A DNA stretch of 64,000 bases from Selaginella moellendorffii (GCF_000143415.4 NW_003314334.1:151342-215341), one strand, 5' to 3'; shown: positions 22,900 through 34,845, counted from the first letter of the stretch. The notes: generated by a model not told the origin, from the letters alone. Numbers and translations: made by a program.

Positions 22900-24270
22900 C
22901 TAGTGTGCACAGTTGTTCTTGCTGACATTCGGAGACAGAGGCGTCACGCTCAGCTTTTCCATCTGGAAGCGACAAAACGGGGTGAGAATCCGGTTTGTGA
23001 AACCGAGCAGCGCCTTACCTTTTTCTTCCCGTAGAGTTCCTTTTGAAATTTCTTTAGCTGTCTCAAGCTGAATCGTTCGAATCCCAGAGGCAGATTTTCC
23101 TTGTCCACTTTCGCTTTTGACTTGGGTGAAGTAGCCGAGGATTCCTCAAGGGTGACAGTTGATAACGCATAAGACAGCTGCTCCACCGCTGCCGGATCTT
23201 GGTTAAGCTGACACTCGCCAACAAGAGACATATCGTCCATCAAAAGTTCTGGGCCGCACCACTTATCCTCCTCTGACCCATCAGATTGGAATACTTCCTC
23301 GGCCGTTGGCAGCTGACCTTGAGGGGCGTGACTAAGAAGATGATGCAGCGAGTCATCAGACATGGACATCTCCGTTTCGGCTACGTCCCCGTCCATGGAC
23401 GAGACAAGTTCAAGCTCAGCTCCAGCGAAAGACGAGGCGTCCACAGCCTGTGGCCCGTTGTTAAGATGATTGTCGCAGGGCTGTGGCGGGTTTTCACGCT
23501 GCTGCACCTCGGCACAGGTGACTGTCTTCTCCTCGGGAATGTCCGCCAAGACGATCCCCTCCTCCTCGGCACAGGTGTCTTTCTTCTCCTCGACAATGTC
23601 CGGCAAGGCGATCCCCTCCTCGGCACAGATATCTTTCTTCTCTTCGGGAATGTCCGGCAGGACGATCCTCTCCTCGGCACAGATGTCTTTCTTCTCCTTT
23701 GGAATGCCCGATGCACGCGGCAAGACGATCCCCGCAGCCAGCTCCTCCTTGGCACCGGTGCCCTCAGTCGCCCCCTGAGCGTCAGACAGATCCAGCTGCA
23801 CCACCTCAGCACCAGCCGCATTCGTCTCCTCAAGCGGACCAATCGCGGCAACCTTAACCTCGGAAGCTTGGGAGTGTATCACCACCTGCTCGTCATTACC
23901 TTGAACCGCTGTTTTGGATGGGAGACGTCGAGAGCTCCTCTCCTCCACGAACAGCTCCTTCCTCTCCATGACCATTTCGTCACGCTGACGCTGCTGCTTC
24001 ACCTGGCTCCTGGTGACTCGGCCGGGAGTGGCCACTGGGGTGGACAAGGCAGACTTGCAAGGCGTGGGCGCCGTCACATCCGGAATCACGATTTCACATC
24101 CCCCCTTTTCCTAGAATGCCCAAGAATCAGCTGGCGATCAAGAACCAAGGAAAACTTACAGCAAGGTCGCGCAATGCCGCCGCCATGGCGACATTGGTCG
24201 TGTTGGCCGGGATCTTGTGCTGCTTGCAGAGGATTTGGAGCTGGCGCCGAGGGAGGGACTGGAAATCCAT
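22900..24270 (-). CDS. SAP-motif-like nuclear protein with acidic repeats
   Basis: Three exons: 24160-24270, 23019-24110 and 22900-22962. The N-terminus, LPRRQLQILCKQHKIPANTT followed by NVAMAAAL, resembles the SAP-like helix pair found in a plant-specific family of poorly studied nuclear proteins. A basic TPGRVTRSQVKQQ segment follows. The middle contains four imperfect tandem units of about 17-19 residues, (I/A)VLPDIPEEKKDICAEEG-like, between about 23480 and 23740. The C-terminal part is acidic and then ends with a conserved-looking basic helix, FERFSLRQLKKFQKELYGKK, and a short last exon MEKLSVTPLSPNV. The start at 24270 was chosen because the frame upstream is open but has no ATG. The molecular role is unknown to me. 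Confidence 0.65.
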
Positions 24271-24468
24271 GCGCTGCCCCAGCACAAAACCTAAACCCTC
24301 GATGGACAGCCGCGGGTCGGGCTTTGTATCCCCCTGCCGCTCCAACAAGTATCCGTTGGGCTGCCTGACACGTGGCGAGCGCACAGCCGCAAGATCCGCC
24401 GATGCTACGTTAGTGTTTTTGAAAACGTTTTTATTATTACAAAGAGTTTTGGGGCGGCGAGGGAAAAA

Positions 24469-25017
24469 TCAGAAATGGACAAGGCTGTAGACAAGAATCC
24501 ACGCCAGCTGCAATTTAGCCATGCGAGATTAGGGTTAGCTCCTTGTAAGTTGACCTACCAGGAAGAGCGTGACCGATGCAAACATGCCCTCCTGGAGGAG
24601 AGCGCCGTGGCCCCCAAACTCGTCCTGGTCCACCTTGAGCAAGAAGGCGTAGTACGTGTAGACGAGCAGCGTGGACACAAGCATGAACCTTGCAATGCGA
24701 GCGAGCAGGAAGAGAGGTGAATTGCCACTCGAGAGATAACACTTACACGAGCAGCCAGACGGAGCCTACGAGTGGAATGAGACCCCACACGATTCCGCAC
24801 AGCAGCCCCAGGGCTTGCCTCAGCCAATGCAGCACATCGCCTAGCTGATCCTGTTGATTGACGAGTGAGTCTTGCAAGCTCTTGTAGCGCCGGAACTTAC
24901 CCTATCCCACTCCGCGTCCGGGCTCAGCAGCTTGGACACCGCCGACTCCCCGTCGTGCTGCAGCAGCGAGTGCTGCTCATCGTGTGGCTTGGATGATGCC
25001 GTGGATCTCTCCCTCAT
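24469..25017 (-). CDS. RAB5-interacting-factor-like membrane protein
   Basis: Small membrane protein of the RAB5IF (C20orf24) family, in animals linked to multipass-protein biogenesis at the ER and respirasome assembly; the plant role is not established. Four exons: 24901-25017, 24747-24850, 24559-24688 and 24469-24507, all in frame. N-terminal Ser/His-rich tail, then QALGLLCGIVWGLIPLVGSV as the first membrane pass, LVSTLLVYTYYAFLLKVDQD as the second, the diagnostic EFGGHGALLQEGMFASVTLF, and a last short hydrophobic end LAWILVYSLVHF. About 129 residues, normal for the family. The start is only 32 bases after the CGL160 stop on the same strand, so the promoter must lie inside CGL160 or the two share a transcript. 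Confidence 0.85.
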
Positions 25018-25049
25018 CCTCCCCCTCCCTCCAGCAACCCTAAACCCCC

Positions 25050-26456
25050 TCACTCGAGTTTATCCCGGCTTTCTTGCGGGAGCGCATCCTGGACGACCTG
25101 CGCCATGGTGGCGATCTTGTACGTGAAGAAGCCCACCAGCATAGGAATGAGCTGCAACTCCGCCACTCCCAACTCCGGGGCCAGCAGCCTGTACAACACC
25201 AACAAGGACACATGAGGGTACGTCGAGGTAAGGACTATCCTACTCGTTCCAGCGGTTGAAGATCATGGTGAGGATGACGGGCACCAGAAGCCTCGGCTGA
25301 CCCACAGCAGCCCTGCACATGACACCATCGGGGAAAATCAGCTCTGCTCACGCGCCGATCCAGTCCTCTCACCTCGCAGCTCCTTTGACGTCTTGGCTGC
25401 CGAATGCATCCACGCTGTTCCCAAGCATTCGGACATATGCCAGGGAACCCGCCAGTCCAATCCCGTAGCTGGTTGCACACCGTCTCAGCGTCTGGCGATT
25501 ACAGTCAACTAAGTCCCTACCTCAGTGCAACGGTGGGCGAGTAGGCTACGTACGCACACACTGTTCCTGCGCCGCCAATGCCCACTGTAAGCACCTGCAG
25601 GCCTGACTTGAGCTGTGGATTGCAACACGCAGTTCTAGGTGAGATTTCAAAGGTGGCCGGCGCAAGATGAACTACTACGTACCCGCTTGTATCTCTCCTT
25701 TTCTCGCTGCCTCGACGAGGCTGTCGCTGTTGCGACGGAATCCCTCTCGCTCCTCAGCGTCTCCTGCAACAATGGGAATGCCTAACAGTGAGACACAAGC
25801 TCGTACAAGACACGGAATCCGCTCAACTGAGGCCTTCCTAGCTCGGTCCCATTGCCTCCGCTCGTTACGAGTCGGGGCAAAACGCCAGCGATGACCATTG
25901 GCGGTTGCTGCTGCTCCTGCTGCTGCTGGTGACGGTGGTGGTGTTGGTGTTGTGTGGACAAGCTCCTTGGTTAAGTCAACATCTACACTGCAATAGTAGT
26001 TGGTTGCCTTGAGGTGCTTGTACACAACACTAAGCCAAGGGAAAAGTGGTGTCACCGGTTAATCTCCGCGACCCTGTTGAAGCTGATGAATCCGGAGCTT
26101 GACTCGGCTTCCTGATGAATATCAAAGTAGGAGCAACAATGTGCAATTCCTAAGCGTACCTCAGCAACAATCTCCTCGGCAGCTTGCTCTCTATCGAAGA
26201 ATGGCCTCCACTCGATGTTCCAGATAAACTCGTCCTTGGTTTCCAGCGGATGGAGGCGCGGCTTCCCCCACATTCTGAGGGGCTCCAAGCTCAAGGGAGG
26301 GCCACCGTACTCGCCCGGCGCAGTGCCATTGGACCATTGGCCCCGCTGCTTCTTGAGCTTTGGGACCGGAACCCTCTCCCTGTCCACCGCAACCGAGCTC
26401 ACATCGGGCACGCCCAGCCATCCGCGGCCGAGGTCGCAGCTCACGCACAAAGGCAT
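25050..26456 (-). CDS. CGL160: CGL160-like thylakoid ATP synthase assembly factor
   Basis: Green-lineage protein needed for efficient assembly of the chloroplast CF1-CFo ATP synthase. ATG at 26456; the first exon (26160-26456) holds WSNGTAPGEYGGPPLSLEPL, the hallmark N-terminal block. A second exon (26056-26111) gives SSSGFISFNRVAEINR; a third continues VDVDLTKELV and RWRFAPTRNERRQWDRARKA. The membrane part is QVLTVGIGGAGTVCAYVAYS, YGIGLAGSLAYVRMLGNSVD and LLVPVILTMIFNRWN, then AELQLIPMLVGFFTYKIATM. Stop at 25050. The junction between the third and fourth exons (about 25740-25840) is not resolved: no simple GT-AG pair kept the frame by hand. A clear transit peptide is not obvious in the short leader. 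It is divergent from the ABCB gene, 263 bp apart. Confidence 0.85.
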
Positions 26457-26719
26457 CCCCCCGCACTCAAATATCTAAATTCGACCTAGGCACCCTTGGT
26501 TAGATGGTTGATTGGAGGAGAGGTCTTTAGCCACGTCTCCGGCACGGGAGTTCTTGTTAAATTAAAAGATCACGCTGTAGAAGTTATATGTATCATATGT
26601 GTTTCTCTTTGACCACTTTCGGATGGACGCTTTCCCTCAATTTGTGCGAAACACAACGCACGCGTGGTGCCTTTTATATCTCCTCCCGTGTCTGCTTGTA
26701 GGGCAACTCCCTGCCCGAG

Positions 26720-29700
26720 ATGGATCATCCAAAGAAGGCGGGCGACCGTAGCGTTGCATTCTACAAGCTCTTTAGCTTCGCAGACGGCTTGGATTTGTTC
26801 CTCATGCTCCTGGGATCCTTTGGCGCCGTGGGGAACGGGATCGCAATGCCACTCATGACCATCATCTTTGGCCAACTGACAAACGCTTTCGGGGAATCGG
26901 CAGGAAACACGAGCCAAGTTGTGGACACCGTGTCTCGGGTACGTTTTCCAAGCCTTAGCGGAGCACACTCTATCGTTTTTGTCAGGTGGCGCTGCGTTTC
27001 CTTTTCCTTGGCTGTGGATCTGCTATTGCGGCTCTCCTGGGTAACTTGCTCGCTTGGACGACCTGCACTGCTCCTAACAGATGGATGGTGCGCTAATGCA
27101 GAGCTGTGCTGTTGGATGTGCACGGGAGAGCGGCAAGCAGCTCGTATCAGGAGCCTGTATCTCAAGGCCATTCTGCGGCAGGACATCCCATTCTTTGACA
27201 CGGAGACCAACACAGGCGAGGTGATGAGCCGGATGTCTGGTGACACCATCCTCATCCAAGAGGCCATGGGGGAAAAGGTGGGTTTGATCTGCAACATTAT
27301 GTCATGCAAATTTATGCACTTCAGGTTGGGAAGTTCATCCAGCTTAGTACAACCTTCTTGGGTGGCTTCGTCATTGCATTTGTCAAGGGCTGGCGCTTGG
27401 CACTCGTCCTGCTCTCGGTCATCCCTTTGCTCGTCGCCACTGGCGGTGCAATGGCCATTCTCACGTCCAGAATGGCAACTAGAGGACAGATGGCCTATGC
27501 CGAGGCAGGAACTCTCGTGGAGCAGATTGTCGGTGGCATCAGAACTGTGAGTACAATTCCGCCACCCTTTTCATGTCACGGGACATGTGTACGTGTAGGT
27601 TGCGTCTTTTGGTGGCGAAAAGCAGGCTGTGGGCAAGTACGACAAGGCGCTTGACAAGGCGTACCGAGCTGGAGTCCGGCAGAGTGTTGTTGCAGGAGCC
27701 GGGCTCGGAGCTCTCCTGTGTGTGGTGTTCGGCAGCTATGCATTTGCACTGTGGTATGGATCAAAGCTGATACTGCATCGAGGCTACACGGGTGGTGACG
27801 TCCTCAATGTCATCTTCGCAGTACTCACGGGCGGATCGTAAGTAGATAACAGCATTTCATACTTATGATGACATGGAATGGTGGCGTGCAGGTCCCTGGG
27901 CCAGGCTTCACCTTGTATCAGCGCGTTTGCTGCGGGAAGGGCAGCGGCATGCAAGATGTTTGAAGCCATCCACAGGAAGCCTAGTATCGATGCGTCGGAC
28001 ATGGGTGGCCTAACGCCCGACCGAGTGATTGGTGACATTGAGCTCCGCAGCGTGAGCTTCAGATATCCCGCGCGCCCGGAGGTAGCCGTCTTTGACAATT
28101 TCTCTCTGGCCATACCATCCGGCATAACCGCTGCTTTGGTGGGGGAGAGCGGTAGCGGCAAGTCTACTGTTGTCAGCTTGATCGAGAGGTTCTATGATCC
28201 ACAGGCTGGGGCGGTCCTTTTAGACGGCATTGACGTACGCCGTCTGCAAGTCAAATGGCTGCGAGAACAAATTGGCCTCGTAAGCCAGGAGCCGGTACTC
28301 TTTGGTGCCTCTATCAAGGACAATATATCCTATGGGAAAGATGACGCCACTGACGAGGAAATCAAGCGCGCTGCCGCTCTTGCAAACGCTTCCAAGTTCA
28401 TAGACAGGATGCCTCAGGTGAGAATTCAATCCGGTCATTAAGGATTGCGGTTAAGTGTTTTGGCAGGGTTACAGCACGCACGTTGGAGATCATGGAACAC
28501 AGCTTTCGGGAGGCCAGAAGCAGAGGATCGCAATCGCCAGAGCTATCCTCAAGAACCCCCGCATTCTTCTCCTTGACGAAGCTACCAGTGCTCTGGATGC
28601 CGAGTCGGAGAGGGTTGTCCAGGATGCTCTGGACGGCATCATGGTGCACCGGACAACTGTCATCGTAGCCCATAGATTGTCTACCATCAAGAACGCAAAC
28701 TGCATCGCTGTGGTTCAGCGAGGAAACGTGGTTGAGAAAGGTGAGTGCTCAGATTTATATCGGCCTTGGAGCTATAGTTTATATGTTACACCCGGTGACC
28801 AGGCACACACTCGGAGCTGCTACAGAAACCGGATGGCGCCTACTCCCAGCTGGTGCGCCTGCAAGAGCAACATGACGAGAGATCCAATCACAGCCTGGCC
28901 AAAGTGGACCCAGACGAGATCGTCGAGCAGAGCGGCCCTCAAAGATCTCTAAGCAGGGCTAGCAGCAGTCGCGGCTCGTTTGGGAGCAGACTTCTGAGAA
29001 GCTTTAGTGCTGCTGCAAGAGCGGCCATCGAGGAGAATGCCAATAACAAGAGCGAGGAAGAGAAACCACAAATGACGCGGGCATTTCTTCGTCTCGCAGC
29101 CTTGAACAAGCCCGAGGCGCCGCTGGCCGTTGCCGGTGGGCTAGCCGCCGCTGGACACGGTGTGCTATTTCCACTCTTTGGGCTGCTTCTGTCCAACATG
29201 ATCGGGACGTTTTTCGAGACGAGCAGGCACAAGCTACGAAAGGATGTGGATTTCTGGTCGGCCATTTTCACGGCTCTGGCAGCGGCATGTTTGATTGTTG
29301 TTCCGGCACAGATCGCGTCTTTCGGGTTAATTGGCCAGCGCTTGATTCGACGCATCAGGAGGCAGTCGTTTGGTGCGGTTGTTCGCCAGGATATCGGTTG
29401 GTTCGACGATCCCAGCAACTCCAGGTGGGCTCTTTTTCTGCTAGAGTTCTCTCTATTTACGTGGCTTGCTGCATTTGCCCAGTGGAGCTATCAGTGCTCG
29501 TTTATCAACCGACGCAGCTTACGTCCGAAGCCTGGTCGGAGACTCCATGTCGTTGGCTGCTCAGAATGTTGCAACCATTGTTACCGGGTTGATAATCGCC
29601 TTCGCTGCAAACTGGACGCTGGCTCTGCTAATCCTTGCATTGGTCCCTCTACTTGCCCTTCAGGGCGCAACACAGACGAAGATGATGACTGGTTTTAGCA

Positions 29701-31060
29701 AGAACGCAAAGGTGAGTGTGATATAATGTGGCAGTGGTCCTTACGTCACTGTGGATTTGTGGCAGGAAACATATCAAGATGCAACCAAAGTTGCAAACGA
29801 TGCTGTTAGTAGCATCCGCACAGTGGCGTCGTATTGCATGGAGCAAAAGATGGTCAGGCTTTACACGCAAAAGTGTGAAGTTACGTCCAAGAGTGGGATA
29901 CGGAACGGGATGGTGAGTGGAGCTGCGCTTGGTTTTTCAAACTTCGTACTCTATGGCTCGTATGCACTCAGTTTCTGGTACGGAGCTCGTCTAGTGGAGG
30001 AAGGAAAGACGACGTTTCAGAAAGTTTTCCGGGTGGGCGACATTGCTTTTGCTTGGCCTTGACGGGCTGCTATAACCGTGCGATGCTTTGCAACAGGTGT
30101 TTTTTGCTATCACAATGAGTGCTCTGGGGGTTTCTCAGGCCGTGACATTGGCTCCTGATCTGGTCAAAGTGAAGGCCTCGGTCAGATCAATTTTTGCAAC
30201 CCTCGACAGGAAGTCTAAGATTGATCCCTTCAACGCCGAAGGCAAGGCGCTGGAAGGAATGAAAGGCGACATCGAGTTCCGGCATGTGAGCTTCAGATAC
30301 CCGTCACGTCCTGATGCGCAAGTGTTTCGTGACATGTGCTTCTCACTGGAAGCTGGAAAGGTACCCGAAGCGCATCTTCTTTTGTGACTTTGTTTATGTT
30401 TTCCCACAGACAATGGCCCTGGTAGGGGAAAGTGGCAGCGGGAAGTCAACTGTCATCGCTCTCTTGGAAAGATTCTACGATCCTGATAGCGGCGAGATAC
30501 TCATCGACGGGATCAACATCAAAACGATGAGCCTGAGGTGGCTACGCCAACACATTGGACTGGTGAGCCAAGAACCAATTCTGTTCAGCGGCACCATACG
30601 GTCCAACATTGCGTATGCAAGAGAGGGGAGGGTGGCGGAGGAGGAAATCGAGGCCGCAGCAACGACCGCAAACGCTCACAAGTTCATCTCGGCCTTACCC
30701 GACGGCTACAACACTCAGGTTGGCGACCGCGGCATGCAGTTGTCTGGGGGACAGAAGCAGCGAGTTGCCATCGCCAGAGCCGTGGCCAAGGAGCCCAGGA
30801 TTCTGCTGCTGGACGAGGCAACCAGTGCCTTGGATGCGGAATCTGAGAGCGTTGTCCAGGAGGCATTGGACAGGATCATGGTTGGCAAGACAACGATAAT
30901 TGTTGCTCACCGGCTGTCAACAATTGTTGGCGTGGACGTGATCGCCGTTGTGAACAACGGGGTGATTGTGGAGCGAGGGAGCCATTCCCAGCTCATGAGC
31001 AAGCCCAATGGAGCTTATGCCTCGCTGGTGAAGCTGCATCTATCATCGCCGGCCAAGTAG
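26720..31060 (+). CDS. ABCB/P-glycoprotein-type full ABC transporter
   Basis: Full-size ABC exporter of the B (MDR) family, 1247 residues, TMD-NBD-TMD-NBD, expected in the plasma membrane; some plant members move auxin, but the substrate here is unknown. Twelve exons: 26720-26938, 26986-27040, 27102-27277, 27325-27546, 27599-27837, 27892-28417, 28467-28740, 28803-29424, 29483-29711, 29766-30032, 30097-30360 and 30410-31060, summing to an intact frame. NBD1 has Walker [10 protein letters not shown], signature [14 protein letters not shown] and Walker [19 protein letters not shown]2 has [23 protein letters not shown] and the same Walker B. Each has its H-loop (IVAHRLSTI). The linker is Ser/Arg-rich ([20 protein letters not shown]), a likely phosphorylation region. 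The stop is 25 bases from that of the convergent ARM gene. Confidence 0.95.
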
Positions 31061-31085
31061 CTCCTCCTTTATGTACAAAAATCTA

Positions 31086-32818
31086 TCAGACAAGCATCGC
31101 CTTGGAGCTGGAACTGCTGCCAAAGCTCCTGTTGAGCTTACTGCTTATTGTCATCCTGCTGCTGGCGTCTAGATCCTCGGAAGGAAGCCTGGCGCGGCGC
31201 ACCATCTTCTCCATATTCCTCTCCAAGCTCTGCTTCACCATCCAGTTGACGGCCCTTCGCTCCTCGCACACTGCATGCTTTGGGGCCTGGACCATCCTGG
31301 ACGAAGCTGCGAGCGGGAGCGCGAGTGGTGCCGACATTGGCCTGGCATTTCGCTGGAAGCGCTCCTCCCTCAGGCAGTCGAGGATCCGTGCCGCCCTCCT
31401 CTGCGCGATGGCCGTGCCCAGCAGTGCCACCTCCAGGAGTGGAGTGACAGCACCAGCGCTCACCATGGCCTGGCGAGCAGGCCAGCTGTGGTGAGTGAGC
31501 AGCATGAGCACGTAGAGGACTCGCTCCTGGCACCGCGCGACCGTGGCGGCAGGGCCAAGATGCTTCGAATATACTTGGGAGTCCTCTTCCGAGCCGGACG
31601 AAGCCGACGCCGACGACGACGACGAAGATGACGTTTCTTCCATGGTTGCGGTGTAGGATGCGAGCGCCGTGAGGAGCTTGGCGATGGCAGCGGAGGAGGT
31701 GAGGCATTTGCGTGCCTCTTCTGAGAGCTCCGCCAGATTGCCCAGCGTGGCCAGGATCCTGTCGGCAACCAGCGGGTCGCTATCGGCGTCCGTGTTGAGG
31801 AGGTTGAGGAGGGCGTCGGCTGCACCATCCGCCACCATACGCCCAACATTTGCGGAAGAAATGGAGAGGTTGTACAAGACGCGGGTGGAATCCTTGATGA
31901 TGCTGCTGCTGCTCTTGGTGCGGACGATCCGCACCAGCTGCTGGGATGCACCCGAGTGGCCTATGATGGGCTTGTTGGAATCCAGGGCTGACAGCGAGAG
32001 TAGAGCAGCTATGGCGCTCTCGACAACGTCCGCAGCCGAGGTAGCGCTGGATAGAATCCGGACCAGGATTGGCACCGCTCCGGCCTCGACGATCCACTGC
32101 TTGTTCCTGCGCACGCGCGAATCAAAAGCTTAATCTCATTGGCTGCGATCACCACCACTAGGTACCTGCTGTTTCCGATGGCGAGGTTGAGCAGCGCCAG
32201 CAGAGGCTGCTTGCAAGCGGAGACAGCGGAGATGGTTGAATCCAAGAGGTCCACCAGCGAGGGAATCACGCCCAGCTCCGCCAGCACCACCCTGTTTTCT
32301 GCGCTGTCACGGCTCATCCTCCGCATTTCTGTGGCCGCTCTCAACCGCTCGTCCTCTTTCCGCCCGCTCTTCACGCCGTCGACCAGCCACCGCAGATCCA
32401 ATCTCCTCCCGAAGGATCCTCCGGGGGCCTTGATGTTGTTGGGCCCCCCATGATCTCTCGGGCTCACAACCACCTTGGCCTTGTTGTCGTCGTCGTCGTC
32501 GTCGTCATGGGCCTTGAGTCGCTCACATACCTCGGATATCGATGCTGATGCTTTGTCTTGCTCCCTCTTGTCCTCCGCCCGCTGCTGCTGCTGCTGCAGG
32601 AGAAGCTTGAGCCTGGGCTTGGCCTTGCTCTTGCTCGTGTCTTGCTCCTTGTTGGTGGCGGCGCTGCACACGCCCGCGTGTGCGACATGGCAGCGGAATG
32701 CATCCAGGAAGGAGGACAAGACGCCCGACAGCTTGCGACCGTGGCCCCTGCCGCTCTCTCTTTTCCTGGCGTCATCTTCCGCGCCCCTGATCTGAGACGA
32801 GAGCCCCAGCACCGCCAT
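31086..32818 (-). CDS. Armadillo-repeat protein (no U-box)
   Basis: Two exons, 32166-32818 and 31086-32106, encode 557 residues. The N-terminal third is basic and low in complexity (LLLQQQQQRAEDKREQDKAS and a run of seven Asp after KAH). From about residue 150 come armadillo-type helices: NRVVLAELGVIPSLVDLLDS, WIVEAGAVPILVRILSSATS, GHSGASQQLVRIVRT, ILATLGNLAELSEEARKCLT and MVSAGAVTPLLEVALLGTAI. The layout resembles the ARM half of plant U-box proteins, but no U-box is present upstream, so it is an ARM-only relative rather than an obvious E3 ligase. A Ser-rich insert ([20 protein letters not shown]) interrupts the repeats. Function unknown; such proteins act as protein-binding scaffolds. Confidence 0.85.
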
Positions 32819-33690
32819 GGTGTAGCTCTCGTTGCTAGCTAGCTAGCTCTAGCAAAACAAAATGCCTACTTCATGCTACCTAGTAAATGCAAAAGGAACA
32901 ACATATTTATATTCGCAAGCGATATGGCGTGACCGAGAGAAGCAGAAGAAGCCGCTTTCTTGCTGTTGCTTGCTTGCTTGCTAGTTTCGTCTGGCAGGTC
33001 ACAAATACTCCTTGCCCTCCCATCGCCCTCTCGCCCTCTCGCCCTCTCGCTCTCTGTCGGCACCGGCGGGCATTTGTGAAACGCCCCTCTCTCTCTCTCT
33101 CTCCCCCCCATCCATCACCTGCCGTACTGCCGCAAAGCATGGACGCACCTCCGTTGTTAGCAAAATAAAGCAAAGTGGTGTATATGGGCATGGGATAAGC
33201 TAGACAAGGCTTTCTAGCAAGAGATGCTTGTCTGCTTTGCATTCAAGTCGTACAAGTTTACGTAGCGATTATTAGAGAGTTAGTTGCCTCCCCACCAACT
33301 TACACCAGCGAAAAACGATTCTCCTTGATTCGATTCACTTCATTCGGTACAGCAGCTTTGTCAAAAATTGGAGCTGGGGCGTTCCTTGTCCATGTCCTTT
33401 CTATGCTGTCCGTCCCTTTCGTCGTGCGCAGTGCTCCAAGTGATTCACCTTTAGTTTTGGTGCAACTATCACGACTTTGTCACCAAGCACCACGCACCAG
33501 TAGCATGCACGGGATCCACACAGGTGGAAGGAAGCGAAGGGATTTGACGATGAACGCACGAGGAATCCCAAATCCCATCCCACTAACAGAGCACCACGAA
33601 AAGTAGCCTGTGAGTGAACAAACAAGATGTTACCTCCTTTGGACACGCCTAACGTGCTGCTGATTTCCCTTTCTACCTTTTACACGTTTT
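32819..33690. other. Intergenic; CT-rich simple sequence
   Basis: Holds the 5' flank of the ARM gene and the 3' flank of the SUMO-like-domain gene. A TTGCTTGCTTGC run (32966-32981) and CTCTCTCTCTCTC (33087-33102) are simple repeats, likely 5' UTR or promoter. The plus frames at 32887-33168 and 33325-33606 are low in complexity and not supported as genes. Confidence 0.5.
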
Positions 33691-34835
33691 TTAAGACCTG
33701 ACGAACACCTCGATTGAGTCATCGTCCTCCATATCCAGGCTCTTGGGAGTGGCATTGCCTTGCAACTGTTCCCCGTCAAAACGGAACACCAAGTTCGATT
33801 TGGATGTCTTTGTAGTGCTTGCATACGCAGCAAACAGCCTCTCAAATCTGTCATCCTGGAAGCAAAAGTTACGAATGGTTACAGCAGTAAAAAAAAAAAA
33901 CACCTCACCATTCCCATACGGAAGGAGTGAATCCCGCCCGACTTGTCCTGAACTTTGAGCACGATCTTGTGTTGTTGTTGTTGTTGTTGTTGCTGTCGCT
34001 GTGAGTTGTGGTCGCTGTTGTCCCGCGAGCATGATTGCCCGGACACCTCCAACATGTCCTCGTTTTCCAGATTCATGCTTCTTGGCGTTGCACTCCCCTG
34101 TACTTGCTCGCCATCGAAACAAAAGACCAAGCCCGACACGGACACCTTTGCGGCAGTGGAATATGCATCAAACAGCTTGTCGAGCCTATCATCCTGGAAT
34201 ACAAAAATGGATTAAGTTGCGCAAGAGAGAAAACTATTCCTGTCGCCACCCACCATTCCCATACGAATACACTGAATGCCACCGGAACTATCTTGGACTC
34301 TAACCACGATCTTGTCCGCGGCTTGCGCAGGAGTGTAAGCTTTGGCTCGCCGGTCCAGCTCGTCAATGTCCTCGCAGGCCTTTTGCGACAGGGACAGCAG
34401 CTCCGCTTGCTTGGCTCTCAGAAGCGAGCTGTAGGCAGGCATCCGTCTCGAACATGTATCCAGAAATAAACAAAATCACGAACCTGACGCCGTGGAAACT
34501 TGTGGTGGCTGTCACCTTCTTGGTCAGCTTGGGCGGCGGAGGTAACCAACTCCTATCCCACTCCCTGTCCTCCTCCTCCACTAGACGCTGCTGTTGCGTC
34601 AGCTGCTGCTGTGTCGTGGCAGGCGACGCGGTTGCCTGCCGCACCGTAAAGTTGGCTGAAGACAACCTCATGTTGTCGTGCTCGGGCTCTTCTTCTTGAT
34701 CGCTGCCTGCAAACAACGCACCAAAGTGAAACGAAGAAGAGCAGGAGATGGGCGACACTCACTCTCGTCGCGGCATGCTTGCTCGCGGCGGTAATCAAAC
34801 AGCGGCTCCAAATCGTCGTCCGCGCCGTCTGCCAT
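33691..34835 (-). CDS. Tandem SUMO-like (Rad60-SLD) domain protein
   Basis: Relative of the NIP45/Rad60 family, with SUMO-like domains that in other organisms contact SUMO E2. ATG at 34835; first exon 34763-34835 encodes MADGADDDLEPLFDYRREQ, matching the plant family start. A middle exon gives EWDRSWLPPPPKLTKK. Two SUMO-like domains follow. The first is DKIVVRVQDSSGGIQCIRMGM-like, continuing to SGLVFCFDGEQVQGSATPRS and LENEDMLEV; the second is HKIVLKVQDKSGGIHSFRMG, continuing to SNLVFRFDGEQLQGNATPKS and MEDDDSIEVFV. The linker carries a poly-Gln tract (CAA/CAG run, 33968-33995). An intron falls at the same site in both domains, just after RMGM. Arabidopsis has one such domain per protein, as I recall it. 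Neither domain ends in Gly-Gly, so neither is conjugated. Confidence 0.88.
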
Positions 34836-34845
34836 CGCCCACAGG

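Noticed and set aside
23286-24368. 360-codon plus-strand ORF antisense to the SAP-like gene
   Set aside because: It is the shadow of a GC-rich coding exon on the other strand; it has no domain, and the minus frame has spliced, conserved-looking ends.
24271-24384. N-terminal extension of the SAP-like protein (open frame with no ATG)
   Set aside because: The frame is open and protein-like, but its first codon is GTG and no upstream ATG or splice-linked exon was found; ATG 24270 is used.
32887-33606. Plus-strand ORFs near the ARM gene promoter
   Set aside because: Low-complexity Ser/Leu/Arg from CT-rich repeats; no motif and no conserved exon structure.
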